Source of the DNA: Seminavis robusta
Taxonomy: Eukaryota; Bacillariophyta; Bacillariophyceae; Naviculales; Naviculaceae
Direction: 5' to 3'
DNA length: 64,000 bases
NCBI GenBank assembly: GCA_903772945.1
Contig: CAICTM010000137.1
Span: 45,496-109,495 of the forward strand
The translations under genes and the position numbers were made by a program. Position 1 is the stretch's first letter. Each line of letters opens with the position of its first letter. Below the pieces are notes generated by a model. It worked only from the letters and a program-made list of their open reading frames with translations. It was not told the origin of the DNA and did no database searches. Of the stretch, positions 20,225-30,682 are shown in pieces.

Positions 20225-22663
20225 CTAATCTAACTCTTCTTCATCTATTCCAAGACAATCACGCATTGCCTCGGCCAACTCCTTTGGGGATAGTTTCTTT
20301 CTTTTGGCTCTTGCGTCCACATTGACTTTCTTTTCACATTTCTTTTTCATCCTTTCTTTAATTTCACGTCTCTCTGCTGGGGTCAGCTGCAGCGCTGCCT
20401 TCTGGGGAGGTGCGATTGAAAAACTGGCTGTGACATTGGCACTGTCTAAAGCAGGTAGTCGATAGGGCCTAGGTACCCTAAAACCATACTTCTTTGGGTC
20501 TTTCCTGTCCCAATACCAATACTCTTCGTTGAGCTCATGGGCATGCATCTTTGGAGCGCCATGGAAGTGCCATGTTTGGATAACTGTGCAACCATTGACA
20601 TCCATTGCTTCTGGGAGCCCTTCCATGAGGGCCCAAAGTCCCGCATTCTCACCACCCATTTCATTCATTTTGAAGAAGGCAGAATCACGCCTCCTGCTAG
20701 TCGCCCAATGAACTGTTGGGCGCTTGAAGCTTTCAGGGTGCAGCCGACCGGCCACTAGCTTCCTGTGAAAGACATAGGCATCCCAGGATTTTTCCCCTTC
20801 TTTGCATCTGGGTGGAATCTCCGTCTTGTACTCTGTAGAGCTTGTCCCATGGATGAAGATGAAATGATCCTTGGTTGGCGAAGGCACCCTATCCATGTTC
20901 AATCCCCAGGTTGGTAGTGCCAGTACAGTAGTGTTCTTGATGTGTTTTGCCCACTGCACTGATTCATCAAATGCTTGATCTGCATTGGCCACGATAACAA
21001 TTTCACTGGTGATGAGTCCTGGGTTGGTTGCATACATGAACATGTCGAAATAGTTAGGTTGGCCGACCCAAACGTCAACGCAATCAAGGACTGCCCGCTT
21101 TTGACTCTTGTAGTCTGTAGAATTCACATCAATCCCCATGAACTGATTGTACTTGGCAGCATGCTCTGCCATTCTTTCCTTGAAGTGCAAACAGTTGCAA
21201 CTGGTGGTGGCCCCATCCAGGATCACGACAACTTGGTCAAAGTAGGGATTGTTTAGATTGTTCAGGATCGTCACTTCGATTTCTAGGCGATGCAATGTGT
21301 TTTTACTCTGTTCTTCAGGTGGCTGAGCCCAGTAACTGGTGACGAGTGAGAGGCTTCCTGGTTTGGCAGGAGGGAGGATAACAGGCTTTGACCCATAGGA
21401 AGTTGGCACGTTCTGAAAGACAGGTTCACTTGCGAATGCGTCTTGGATTGGGTTCGCCGGTAGGCGGTAGGGACCAGGAACGTTATGGCTCTTTGCCGCT
21501 GAGTTCTGGTGCCACAAACCATAACGCCGCATGTGAAAGTTCGGCGAATCATGAAGATGCCATGACCGAATCACAGAGCATCCGTTGAAATCCATTCCAC
21601 CGACATCACCTGTGCTTTGCATAAGACCCCACAGAGCCGCCCTTTCGGCGTCTGGTTCATTCGTAAGGAAAGGGCCCAGCTTCCTCTTGTTTGTAGTTTT
21701 GCGCATGAAGGATTCCCGGTTTACCCGACCCTGCAACAGCTTCTTGGGAAAGACGTAGGAATCCCAGGACTTGGTCTCATAATCATTGCATTTGTTGCTG
21801 ATCCCTTGCTGGTACCCTTTGGATTCGTTACCAAGAACAAATCGAAAATGTTCTTTGACGGGTGACGGTGTTGCATCCTTGTGGAACCCCCAGGTTGGAA
21901 GTACCAGTATAGTGTTCTGTTTGATGTACTTGGCCCAACGGACAGTGTCATCAAAAGCTTGGTCAGCGTTGGCCACAATGACAATTTCGCCAGTGACGTG
22001 ACCTCCAGTGGCATGGTTGAACAGCTCGTGATAGTGAGGCTGGTAGCGGATGTTGACGCAATCTAGTACTGGCCTGTTTCCTTTCTTCGAGTTTTGATGA
22101 TATGCGCCATGGACAAGGTTGCCGCCCATTTTCTCGTTGAATTCTTGGAGCAGCTGTTTCATGCGGTCTTTGAAATGGGTACAGTTGGATTCCCAGTTAG
22201 CACCATCCAGAAAAACAATTACTTGGTCAAAGTGAGGATTGTTGATGTTATTGAGCATGGCTCCTTCCATTTCTTGACGATGGATGCCCTTCCTTGCCGC
22301 TGGTGAGTCGGCCCAGAAACTGGTGACAAGGGAGAGAGTAGTATTATTGTCGATCAGAGCTTCATTAGCGGTGCCATTCATTGCAGAGAGACCTCTGGCA
22401 GAAGAACCAGCATCAGCATTAGCATCCGTGCCAGCCTTGATGGGCTGAGTGCCACCCCGCTCCAAGTTGAGACGGACAGAAGTACTGGTATTAAAGGAAA
22501 ATACGATGCCTCCATTCTTCAGCTGGGCAGACTTTGTAATTTCCGATGGGAACAGGAGAGCCAACAAGCTCAGTAGGATGCAGATAAACCAGTAGTAAGC
22601 CCTTTTTCTTCTTCCTCTAGGAAGGGAAATCGGAGAAGTCGAAGGGCTCAGACTCGAGCTCAT
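20225..22663 (-). CDS. Type II membrane glycosyltransferase-like protein, tandem modules (copy A)
   Basis: An 812-residue intronless protein. It has a basic N-terminus, a signal-anchor at about 22-38 and a low-complexity stem (about 40-108). Module 1 spans about 109-410 (SLVTSFW, ANADQAFDDT at 231-240, KSWDSYVF, NGCSVIRSWHLH). A linker (about 411-436) precedes module 2 at about 437-745 (SLVTSYW, ANADQAFDES, ALPTWG, KSWDAYVF, GGENAGLWAL, NGCTVIQTWHFH). A Lys/Glu-rich tail ends at a run of acidic residues. Module 2 is closer to the single-module neighbour than module 1 is, as shown by the shared GGENA and CTVIQTWHFHGA segments. The two NADQAFD motifs suggest two potentially active metal-binding sites, but activity is inferred. 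A near-identical copy lies at 33906-36338. Confidence 0.75.
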   Translation of the reverse strand: MSSSLSPSTSPISLPRGRRKRAYYWFICILLSLLALLFPSEITKSAQLKNGGIVFSFNTSTSVRLNLERGGTQPIKAGTDANADAGSSARGLSAMNGTANEALIDNNTTLSLVTSFWADSPAARKGIHRQEMEGAMLNNINNPHFDQVIVFLDGANWESNCTHFKDRMKQLLQEFNEKMGGNLVHGAYHQNSKKGNRPVLDCVNIRYQPHYHELFNHATGGHVTGEIVIVANADQAFDDTVRWAKYIKQNTILVLPTWGFHKDATPSPVKEHFRFVLGNESKGYQQGISNKCNDYETKSWDSYVFPKKLLQGRVNRESFMRKTTNKRKLGPFLTNEPDAERAALWGLMQSTGDVGGMDFNGCSVIRSWHLHDSPNFHMRRYGLWHQNSAAKSHNVPGPYRLPANPIQDAFASEPVFQNVPTSYGSKPVILPPAKPGSLSLVTSYWAQPPEEQSKNTLHRLEIEVTILNNLNNPYFDQVVVILDGATTSCNCLHFKERMAEHAAKYNQFMGIDVNSTDYKSQKRAVLDCVDVWVGQPNYFDMFMYATNPGLITSEIVIVANADQAFDESVQWAKHIKNTTVLALPTWGLNMDRVPSPTKDHFIFIHGTSSTEYKTEIPPRCKEGEKSWDAYVFHRKLVAGRLHPESFKRPTVHWATSRRRDSAFFKMNEMGGENAGLWALMEGLPEAMDVNGCTVIQTWHFHGAPKMHAHELNEEYWYWDRKDPKKYGFRVPRPYRLPALDSANVTASFSIAPPQKAALQLTPAERREIKERMKKKCEKKVNVDARAKRKKLSPKELAEAMRDCLGIDEEELD

Positions 22664-24230
22664 GGTTGTTTTGCCGATCGACCGACTCTTTAGTTAATGC
22701 AACTTGGACCGCGGCTACAACTGTGACGTGAAAACAATGGGTTGTGTTTCATTCGAGTTTGTACGTCGGTGGCATCATACCAGAACCATCCACAACTCCT
22801 GCAGGTTTGAGACGCGATTTCCGAGGTGTGCGGGCCAAAATGGTTTGGGCACTGGTAAGAGAGGTGCTTTAAATCTCGTCGTGCGCCGAAATCGTGACTC
22901 GACTCAGTTCGCTCCTGTTGAGCATTGAGCAGCCAGTCTGTAAGAGCTTTAACCATGATGGTATACAAAATCGTGTATTAAATACAGAACTGGTACATCG
23001 ATCATAGATTGTTTTAATTAAAGAGAGTGACTCGAGTCTCGAGTCTGTCGCAACAGAATATGCATAGCATAAATCCTAGTGAATTCGATCTATGGAACCT
23101 ACTCGCGAGCAACTTGTTTCATTAATTAGCGAGAGTGAGTGTAAGTCAGCCAAGTGGAGCTGCGGGGAAGGGCTATTCTGTTTGGTCCACTAGATAATCT
23201 TCACTTTGAGTCATGCTTAAAAATTCCAGATTGCTTCATTCTTTCAGATTTTGTCACTTTACTAGTTTTCTATTCTAGCTAGATTGTATCATTCTTCCAC
23301 ATCAGTCATTCTTTCAAAAGAACACAAATGGAAACAGACAAATATGACAAAGTAATACCCTATTTATGTATTTCCAGTGGAGTGACGCGTCAGTCGGAAC
23401 TCGGAACAGAATACTGACGTAGACCAGTACAAATACTGTACGAACCATTCAACGATGTATTTCTTCAACATGCCGCCGTCCTCTGCAGTACCAGGTAGCG
23501 GTACCACGCAACAGGAAGGAATGCATGGTGCCCCGAAGACGCTTGCTCATGGCGATGATGAAAAATGTTGGTTTGGGGTGAAGGGAGAGGAATCGAATCC
23601 TTGGCCATAGAGAACCTAGCTAGGACCCAGCCTCTAGACAGCATCACAGAGTGACAGCTTTAGGATCAAGCCTCTTCTTCAGTTTGCAGCCACTGTTTAA
23701 TTAAACGTCTTGGCAGCAAATCCACCCTTTCGGATTGGTAGCACAGTCCACAGCAGTTTCGCTGCCCCACACAGAAGTGAAAGTACTTGTACACAGGGAC
23801 TGTAAGATTGTGGGATTGTACCCAATGGGACAATTCGATTCGATTCAATTCAAGCAAATCAAAGGCTTTTTTACCAGCCGAAAATTTTAGATTTGTTTCT
23901 TTCATTGACACGACCACAGACGCTTCGGCAGCCATGCATTGACGTCATTGAATTGTGAATCGAGAAAAGAGAATATCGTACACTAGGGAAATACTGCACA
24001 AGCAACACCTCCGGCTCTGTTTGCTCTCTACTAGCTAGACCAAGCACAATTGAGAGCACACAGAGACGGGGAGGGGATGCACTGATGGCTAGCTAGTCTA
24101 CCTGTAGAGATCTTGGCATTTAATGCGGATCAAAATATCAAAAATATGCAGGTATCTGGTACCTGAACTAAGAAGAGAGATCGATGCATGTATCTGGTTT
24201 GGTATGAACTGGCAACTAACTGTGCCGCCT
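22664..24230. other. Intergenic spacer
   Basis: The promoter side of the tandem-module gene lies just above 22663. A minus-strand ATG-initiated ORF of 89 codons at 23666-23935 (starting MAAEASVVVSMKETN) has no recognisable domain; I regard it as a weak candidate only. ATTCGATTCGATTCAATTC-type runs occur near 23830. Confidence 0.45.
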
Positions 24231-24923
24231 TCAAGCGGCCACCGCGATGGCTGGAGCCCGGAGAAGAAGCAGGTTGAGAAGCATGCCATTGAAATCATTC
24301 TCTTCCAAAAGGTCGATCCTCGTTGGACTCTGATCTGCCGCGTCAATCCAGCCACTTAGGCGGTGAAGCTCTCTGTTGGAGCTTTCATAGTCTCCGCGTT
24401 CAAAACAGATGCGGGCCTTGTTGTTGCAGGCCGCAGCCATGGAGCCAGACAGGTCTACCAGCCTGGAGGTTCTTTGAAAGAGTCCAATGCAGGTCTCATA
24501 CAGATTCATCGCCTTGGTCTTGTGGATGCTGGTGACATTGTCGTGTTTGGACATGAAGTCGAAACACAAAGCAATGTTGAAGACAACAACAGCACAGAAT
24601 ACAGCGGCGCCATCCTGAGAAGTAGGAACGGTCTCATTGAAAACCAATGGCTTTTCGTAGACAAATGAGCCGCCCTCTGATTCTCGTTCCAACTTGCTTG
24701 GAGTTCCTTCCTTCTTGAGGAAAGATATGCCTAGGGCTGAAGCCTGTTCTGGCGTGGGCACCACCACGCGGTCTGGCCCTGCTGCCTCCACAATGGCAGC
24801 GTGACGGGGAGCGAAGCGAAACGCCACGAGAAAGGTATCTAGAGCCCCGGCTATTTCCCCAGTCACAAGCGCATGCGCTCCCAAATTGTTCATTCTAATT
24901 GCTTCGGCGATGGAATCAACCAT
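24231..24923 (-). CDS. TPR-like hypothetical protein, 230 residues
   Basis: Start taken at the ATG at 24923 (MVDSIAEAIRMNNLG); the reading frame is open two codons further but without an ATG. Residues 8-40 fit a tetratricopeptide-type helix pair (NNLGAHALVTGEIAGALDTFLVAFRF spread over two helices), a pattern common in large diatom families of unknown function. A second helical pair is plausible around 120-185 (ALCFDFMSKHD, then MNLYETCIGLF and MAAACNNKARICFERGDY). There is no signal peptide or transmembrane segment, so it is likely cytosolic or nuclear. A protein-interaction role is inferred from the repeat type. Confidence 0.65.
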   Translation of the reverse strand: MVDSIAEAIRMNNLGAHALVTGEIAGALDTFLVAFRFAPRHAAIVEAAGPDRVVVPTPEQASALGISFLKKEGTPSKLERESEGGSFVYEKPLVFNETVPTSQDGAAVFCAVVVFNIALCFDFMSKHDNVTSIHKTKAMNLYETCIGLFQRTSRLVDLSGSMAAACNNKARICFERGDYESSNRELHRLSGWIDAADQSPTRIDLLEENDFNGMLLNLLLLRAPAIAVAA

Positions 24924-26189
24924 GGTCACACTCTGTTACCTGTATTCCGGTGTAAACTTAGCTGTGGGCATGAAATGAACGGAGGGTGTGCCGAAGAAAG
25001 TCTTCTAGCTAGCTAGGAAACTTTGATCGAGAGAGACGCATGCAGCCAAGAGCAAGAGCAAAAAGGTTTCCGCGCAGGAAGCTTGGCTGGCGCCTCCCTT
25101 CCATGGAAGCACTTGATGAATAACCCACTGTAGATGAATGGAATATCGACGAAGAAAAGAACCGACGTCGGCACGGAAGTCTCAGGCGAACATTGAATGA
25201 ATCATGGATAAGAACGTCACCGCCGGTTCTATCAAAAGGATATATTAAAAGTCATATGCATGGGACTTTCCCATCTTCTCGGTGGTTTTAAATAAAAAGA
25301 GAACAGCTGGAGCGTTGCTCAATCGTGTCTGTGGTTGTGTTTACGGACTGGCACTCCGGTGCAGATTCATTTGACATTTCCAAAATTGGTTTTGGCCAAA
25401 CCAAAATCGTAAGCGGTCATTTCTGAAAGCAATGGTCATTTCACGAATCCTGCATTGAAAAGACTGGATCCCACAAAGAAAAGATTGAAGAAAATAAAAT
25501 GAATATTACCACCATGGCAACAGTGTTGACCAAATGGCCATTAGCTTTACCAATACATTGATCTGATTGACTCTTTTCTAGGAGTAGCTCCCCAACACAC
25601 TCACAGACACTCCCCTTGAAAAGAGTCAATCAACTCTAAGGTTTCCTATGGAGCCTCTATCAAAAATCAGGCTTGGATTCCATATTGTTGTCATTCTGCC
25701 ATGGATTTCTCCATGGGAAAGGTGCTCCAGTCTTCACTCTCAGCACTCAATCTGCACTGCAGAGTCTGGTAGAGGAGTGGGTGGCTCTGCATGAAGACTT
25801 GAGCACCCATCCCAAAGAATCAAAGGAGAATTGTTGACTTGATGGCCGCAAAAAAAGGAGCAATTCTCATGTTTATAGTCAATCAACTAATCAAATCAGT
25901 AGAGAAGCTGTCACTTGTTGTTCGTTGTTTGTGTAGTACCACTTGCTAGTAGAGGTTTCACAGCCGCTTCGTGGCTCCGTGGAGCGATCCTCGTGCATAA
26001 AAGAGGCTCCGTGAGGCCCGAGACCGAATTGATCCGTCAAACGGAAGACGCTTGTTGCCATCGCTTATTGTTATAGTAGTAGTAGTAGTCGCTTGTTGTT
26101 GCATTAGCCATAGCCGCTTGTTGTTGTTGTCGGTCGCTCCGTGGAAGAGGAGGTGTCATGGTCGCTGCGTGGAAGAAGAAAGAATCGAT

Positions 26190-26328
26190 TTAGGGCAGAG
26201 TTTCAAACTCTGCCCTAAATTTCAAACTCTGCCCTAATTTAGGGCAGAGTTTGAAACTCTGCCCTAATTATAGGGTAGAGTTTTGAAACCATGCCCTAAT
26301 TTTGGGTAGAGTTTGAAACTCTGCCCTA
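26190..26328. repeat. Array of near-perfect palindromes
   Basis: The 14-base arm TTAGGGCAGAGTTT and its reverse complement alternate. A perfect palindrome with a one-base centre lies at 26190-26218. A lone right arm is at 26224-26237, a second perfect palindrome at 26239-26267, a diverged one at about 26271-26299, and a fourth at about 26301-26328 with one altered arm. Each could fold as a 13-14 bp hairpin or a cruciform. It lies in gene-poor DNA and carries no ORF. Confidence 0.92.
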
Positions 26329-27719
26329 CAGCGAATCCTACCCTAAATCCTGGGTTCCCCATTCGCACCCACTGAGGCACGCTCCTGGTTGCTGAAGTGA
26401 CGAATTTGTCGATCCAAAAGAACACGGTGCGATACATGTATTATGAGTTCCGTCCACACAAGCTCGTTGCGGCGGCAACGAACACGCCCAGATTGCAACC
26501 AGACGGAGAGTTTTGCAAAGACAGAATCAAGAGTGGACCCACCTCTCTTCTATCCGTTCTCTTTGGTTGGGGAGGCCCTTCATGGCACTATCATACAATC
26601 AACATTTCTCTTATCACTGTCAATCAAATCCTCGTCATCCCTCCGCCAGTGGGGGGGGGGCGTCATGGCCGCCTCAATCTCTGACCCTGGCTGTTCCAAC
26701 AGGACATACTTATATCCTTGCATCAGGTTTTCTCTGTCCCATCAATTCTGCCCCCCGCCCTCTACCAGTTGGGAGGGTACCTCATGGCACTCTACTACTC
26801 TCTCAATCTGTTGGGACAGCATTGGATCCGTTTTCTCTTATCCTTCTTGAATCTCTGCATCTGTTGGGCATGTTTTCCGAATGGATTTTCCAATGCCCGT
26901 GCAGCTGCAAACCTGCTTGCCTGCTTGACTCTTGGATCTTTTTGACTGAGTTCATCAGCTTGACTTTTCAATCCCTTGTGCACTACAACTTACTACATCT
27001 TTACTGGCTTCTCTACCCTTTCTTACTTCTCCCTTAGACTCATAACCAACCCGTTTGGTCCAATCCGTGATGTTTCCTCGCGACTTAATGATGGGGGTTT
27101 CAAAGGGGGCTAGTTAAAACATTTTTTGGCAGGGCTCCACTATCAAAACAACAGTGGCAGGACCAATTTTTCAATCAGGAATACGGAGGCTTTTGAGCCC
27201 ACTGGCATGGCCATGTTAACTCATACACTGTAGAAGTGTACACAGATACAAGTAGCCATGACAAATATCATAAAATCCGATATGAAAAAGCTACGGGAAG
27301 AAAATGAGATGGGGCGATCTACACCTGGTATTGTTTTTTCATCGAAAGGGGAAACAAACGATTGTTGCCAAACACAAAATAGAGGAGACCAACCGACTTC
27401 TCCCCAAATTATGAAGCCCAACCGAAGAGACAGACGCTTTCTTGATATCGGACACTTCTCGGATAGAAAGCTCAATTGGTTGAAGAGGTTGTGTTGGTTG
27501 TGTTGATCCAACAAGAGTCGAGTCGGGAGTTGTTGGTTGTTGTTTCCTTGTTACTGTCGGGTTCTGGCTGGCACATCCGATTTGCACACCACTAAAGCAC
27601 CCATACGGTCACCATGGTGTTGCTCCAGTTTGTTGCTCCAGGTGTTGCCATTCCTTGATTTGTCTGTGGCTTCAGTTGTCGGGTGTGGAGCTTTGATAAG
27701 ATATTACCGCTACATGAGC

Positions 27720-28260
27720 CAAGCGTTGGATCCCTCTTTGGCTGGAGTGTGCCTTCCAATCATGTGGTATCGGATAGATGACTCAGATTGGTCAGAGTGT
27801 GTTGTTGTTATCCTCATCACTGAAGAGATAATAAGAATGGCTAGATAATGCCAGTGGAAAAGCAACTGGTACTGTACCACGCTACCACCACTACCGGAAC
27901 GGGAGCGAAGCGTTGGATCCCTCTCGATACGGTACCAGGTATGCTACTCTAGGCCGGCGACAGTCTATTGATGGTGAGACTATCCTCGCACCTCTACTAT
28001 CAAACCTCCATCAATTGGACGAACCGTTGGATACCTCTCTACTCCATCGGTAGCTAGACTGACGGCAATGATCAAGAAGAGGGTATCGTCGTCGAGTCAT
28101 TGAAATGCAACAATCAGCCCAAGGAGGCAACACGACCACAACATCAATTCATCCATCCTCATCCTCATTGTACTGGTATAGCTGATCAGAGAAATGTGAG
28201 TGGGGCAGCATATTGCCGCTGAATAAGCTACCATGGTGTCACCACTACCGAATGATGAAT
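27720..28260. repeat. Diverged direct repeats sharing a GCGTTGGATCCCTCT word
   Basis: Copies of the word or close variants lie near 27728, 27908 and 28024. Flanking text also recurs (CACCACTACCG near 27886 and 28240; TCATCCTCATC near 28150 and TATCCTCATCAC near 27808). This suggests old duplications of a non-coding block; boundaries are unclear. Confidence 0.4.
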
Positions 28261-29214
28261 CGGCCATTCTTTCGCGAATTATGCCTGCCTGTCATTTGTG
28301 TGGTTATTGTAATCTTCGCACCTCTGCTATTAGTATGACAATTAAAAGCCACAGTCAATTGGAGAGTTTTCGGTTCAGAATTGAAAGCCATCCTCGTTGA
28401 GATCATACCGGCACGGAAGGTTTTCTTTTCTCGGCAAAGGACAGTCAAGTTGGACAACAAGGGTAAGTAACCAGTTTCTGCAGTTCAGCACAGATAACAA
28501 AACTCATATCTATTTGTTATTTTCTCTTCTGCACTGCCGAAGGCTGGTGAAATATCAGTGCCGAGTTCTTGTCGAGCGATCAATTGCTCTGGATAACAAG
28601 ATGAGAGGCTGTCGATTGATTGCTCGCTCTCTTGCAACTCCAGCCCTACTTGAACAGATCGTCGTCGAGTTAAGTCATTGAAATGTTACAAGAGGAGGCT
28701 ACATGATACATGATAGATTAACTTAAGAATTCACGATACACGACAACACACAAGAGACAGGATCCTCCTATCCAATTCATCCCTCCTGGTTATTTCCTAC
28801 TGTTTTAAGGCGTGACGGATCTGGTAATAGACTGACAGGGATAAGTATCTCTGCAATGTGGTAAAGTTCTGGCTTTGGTACTCCTCACTCAACAATATGG
28901 TGGTGGAGTTTCTTCTGTGATCATCATGGAAAGTATCCACAATGTTGGAATGGTACTGATAGTGGTACCTGGCACTGTTGGCAATGGTAGTGATCATCAA
29001 CAATAGCTGTATAGCAGTCAAGATTCATTCGTTGGTAATGGTCGTGGTTGTAACTGGCCGTGCCGACCATGTCGCATACACCAGTCTCTTCTTCAAGTTT
29101 TATTGCCCAGGTTGAACCATTCAGAACTGGTTGGCATCGACACTATGCATATTTGGTTCATGCATATCCATATTTGGTTCATGCCTTTTCATCCTTCCTC
29201 CTGATGGCAGTGTT

Positions 29215-29324
29215 GCTTCTTGGATGGCTTCTCTAGCTAGATACTACCTGGTATGCTGCGACGGCGACTGCTTCTTGGATGGCTTCTCTAGCTAGATACT
29301 ACCTGGTATGCTGCAACGGCGACT
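29215..29324. repeat. 55-bp tandem duplication
   Basis: Two copies start GCTTCTTGGATGGCTTCTCT at 29215 and 29270, with one obvious base difference near the end (CTGCGACGG against CTGCAACGG). This indicates a recent duplication. No coding function is apparent. Confidence 0.9.
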
Positions 29325-30682
29325 GGGCAGGTCCAGAAACAATGCTGAAAGAACTCCATGCTAGCCAGCCAGCTGGTGGTACTAGTATACTAGAGCACGG
29401 TACTGTAAACTGTCAAACTGTCTAAATGGCATCAAACTGGTTTCCTTTTGCTAACTTAGGCTGAGATCTCCTTGGAGCCTCACGCACTTTCCGCACCATC
29501 TGTATCTCGACAACCTCCCTCCATTGTCTATGATATGGAGTCAAGGTGTCACAACTCCAACTTGTCCGCTTGACTTCCCCTGTGGTTCCACTCTCCAGAC
29601 CTATCTGTGTCCCCTCTTGACACAATCTGTGCTTGAGTGTGCCTATACCCAGATAAGTTTCACACGCTCTCTCACTAACAAAACTTTGCTTTTGATATCA
29701 CCCCGGTTTTTATTGCTTGCCACATTTCCACTTCTCTCCCCTGTCTGTTTCTTTGCTGCTGGCTTTTTCTCTCTCTGGGCTTCCCTGAGCCTCGGCTTGA
29801 ACCTGCCCTTCTCCTTTGTGTGGTGGCCCATGGCTGGGTGGTGGTCAGAAGAGCCATTCCCCAGACTCAATCACGAGTTCTAGGTCGTGTCTCTCCTTGG
29901 GCTCGGCTCGGCTCAGCTCAAGCGTTGGTGGCTCGTCCCTCAGTCCCTGAGAGACAGCCAACAACCAACCAGCTGCTAGCTAGCTAGGCCCAGACAACAA
30001 CTCCCAATCCAATTGCGGAAGGTAGAAATCAGCCCGCCTAGGGGAATCACGCTGTGATTCGATTCGCAACGTTCTTTTAAAAAAATTATTAATTAGAAAC
30101 GACACAGCCAGATAGCACCTGGCCAGACCCAAGCAACCAGAACTGTGAGCAGCTTTTTGTAGAAACAGCTAGTCCAGTTAGTGCGGCATTTGATTTGTTC
30201 CATGCATAGCTAGCTATTGGCACCGACGCTACCGTAGCTAGAGGTCTGAGGGCATATACCACTAGCTGGCTGGCTGGCTAGAGTACGCGAACTTGTCTGC
30301 TGGTGTCTACCGCAAATCATCTATCTGCGCGCCCGTAGAAGCCGCAACCACTTACTTGACAGCTGCTACCTACTCCAAAACACAGGTGGTACCGACATTG
30401 CGTTTGTACGGGACCAGGACATCACATTCTCGCTGACTAATCGGGCTGTCATGGATCTTTTTTTGGCATCTTTGCTCTTCCTGATCGTATGCTGCCGTTT
30501 TGCAATGCCACTGAAACGGGTGGGCGTTCTTCGTTTGCGTCAGACCTTGCAACGACACTTTCTGCGACTTGTCGCCACTGTACTTCCAATTGGTACCCTC
30601 TCACACTTGCCACACTTGCGCATGCATGATCAGAGGCTGACTTGATTATGGAATGACATGGCATGATTTTGCCCCTCATCGA

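Larger units (their letters stand above)
24924..30682. other. Long gene-poor, repeat-rich region
   Basis: No gene that I can support across 5.7 kb. Contents: a TAG/GTT-rich stretch at about 26075-26130, a palindrome array at 26190-26328, C/G runs near 26650, diverged repeats between about 27720 and 28260 sharing GCGTTGGATCCCTCT, a 55-bp tandem duplication at 29215-29324, and many CTAG words from 29970 to 30280. The longer open frames (for example 26513-27037) start with non-ATG codons and translate to low-complexity sequence. An ORF of 64 codons at 30451-30645 has a hydrophobic N-terminus but nothing else to support it. Confidence 0.5.

Noticed and set aside
26190-26260. TTAGGG words as telomeric repeat
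   Set aside because: They occur only as the first bases of palindrome arms, not in tandem.
26513-27037. 174-codon open frame
   Set aside because: Starts with TTG, low-complexity translation, overlapping open frames in other phases of the same skewed DNA.
30451-30645. 64-codon ORF with a hydrophobic N-terminus
   Set aside because: Too short and unsupported; hydrophobic start arises from a T-rich stretch.
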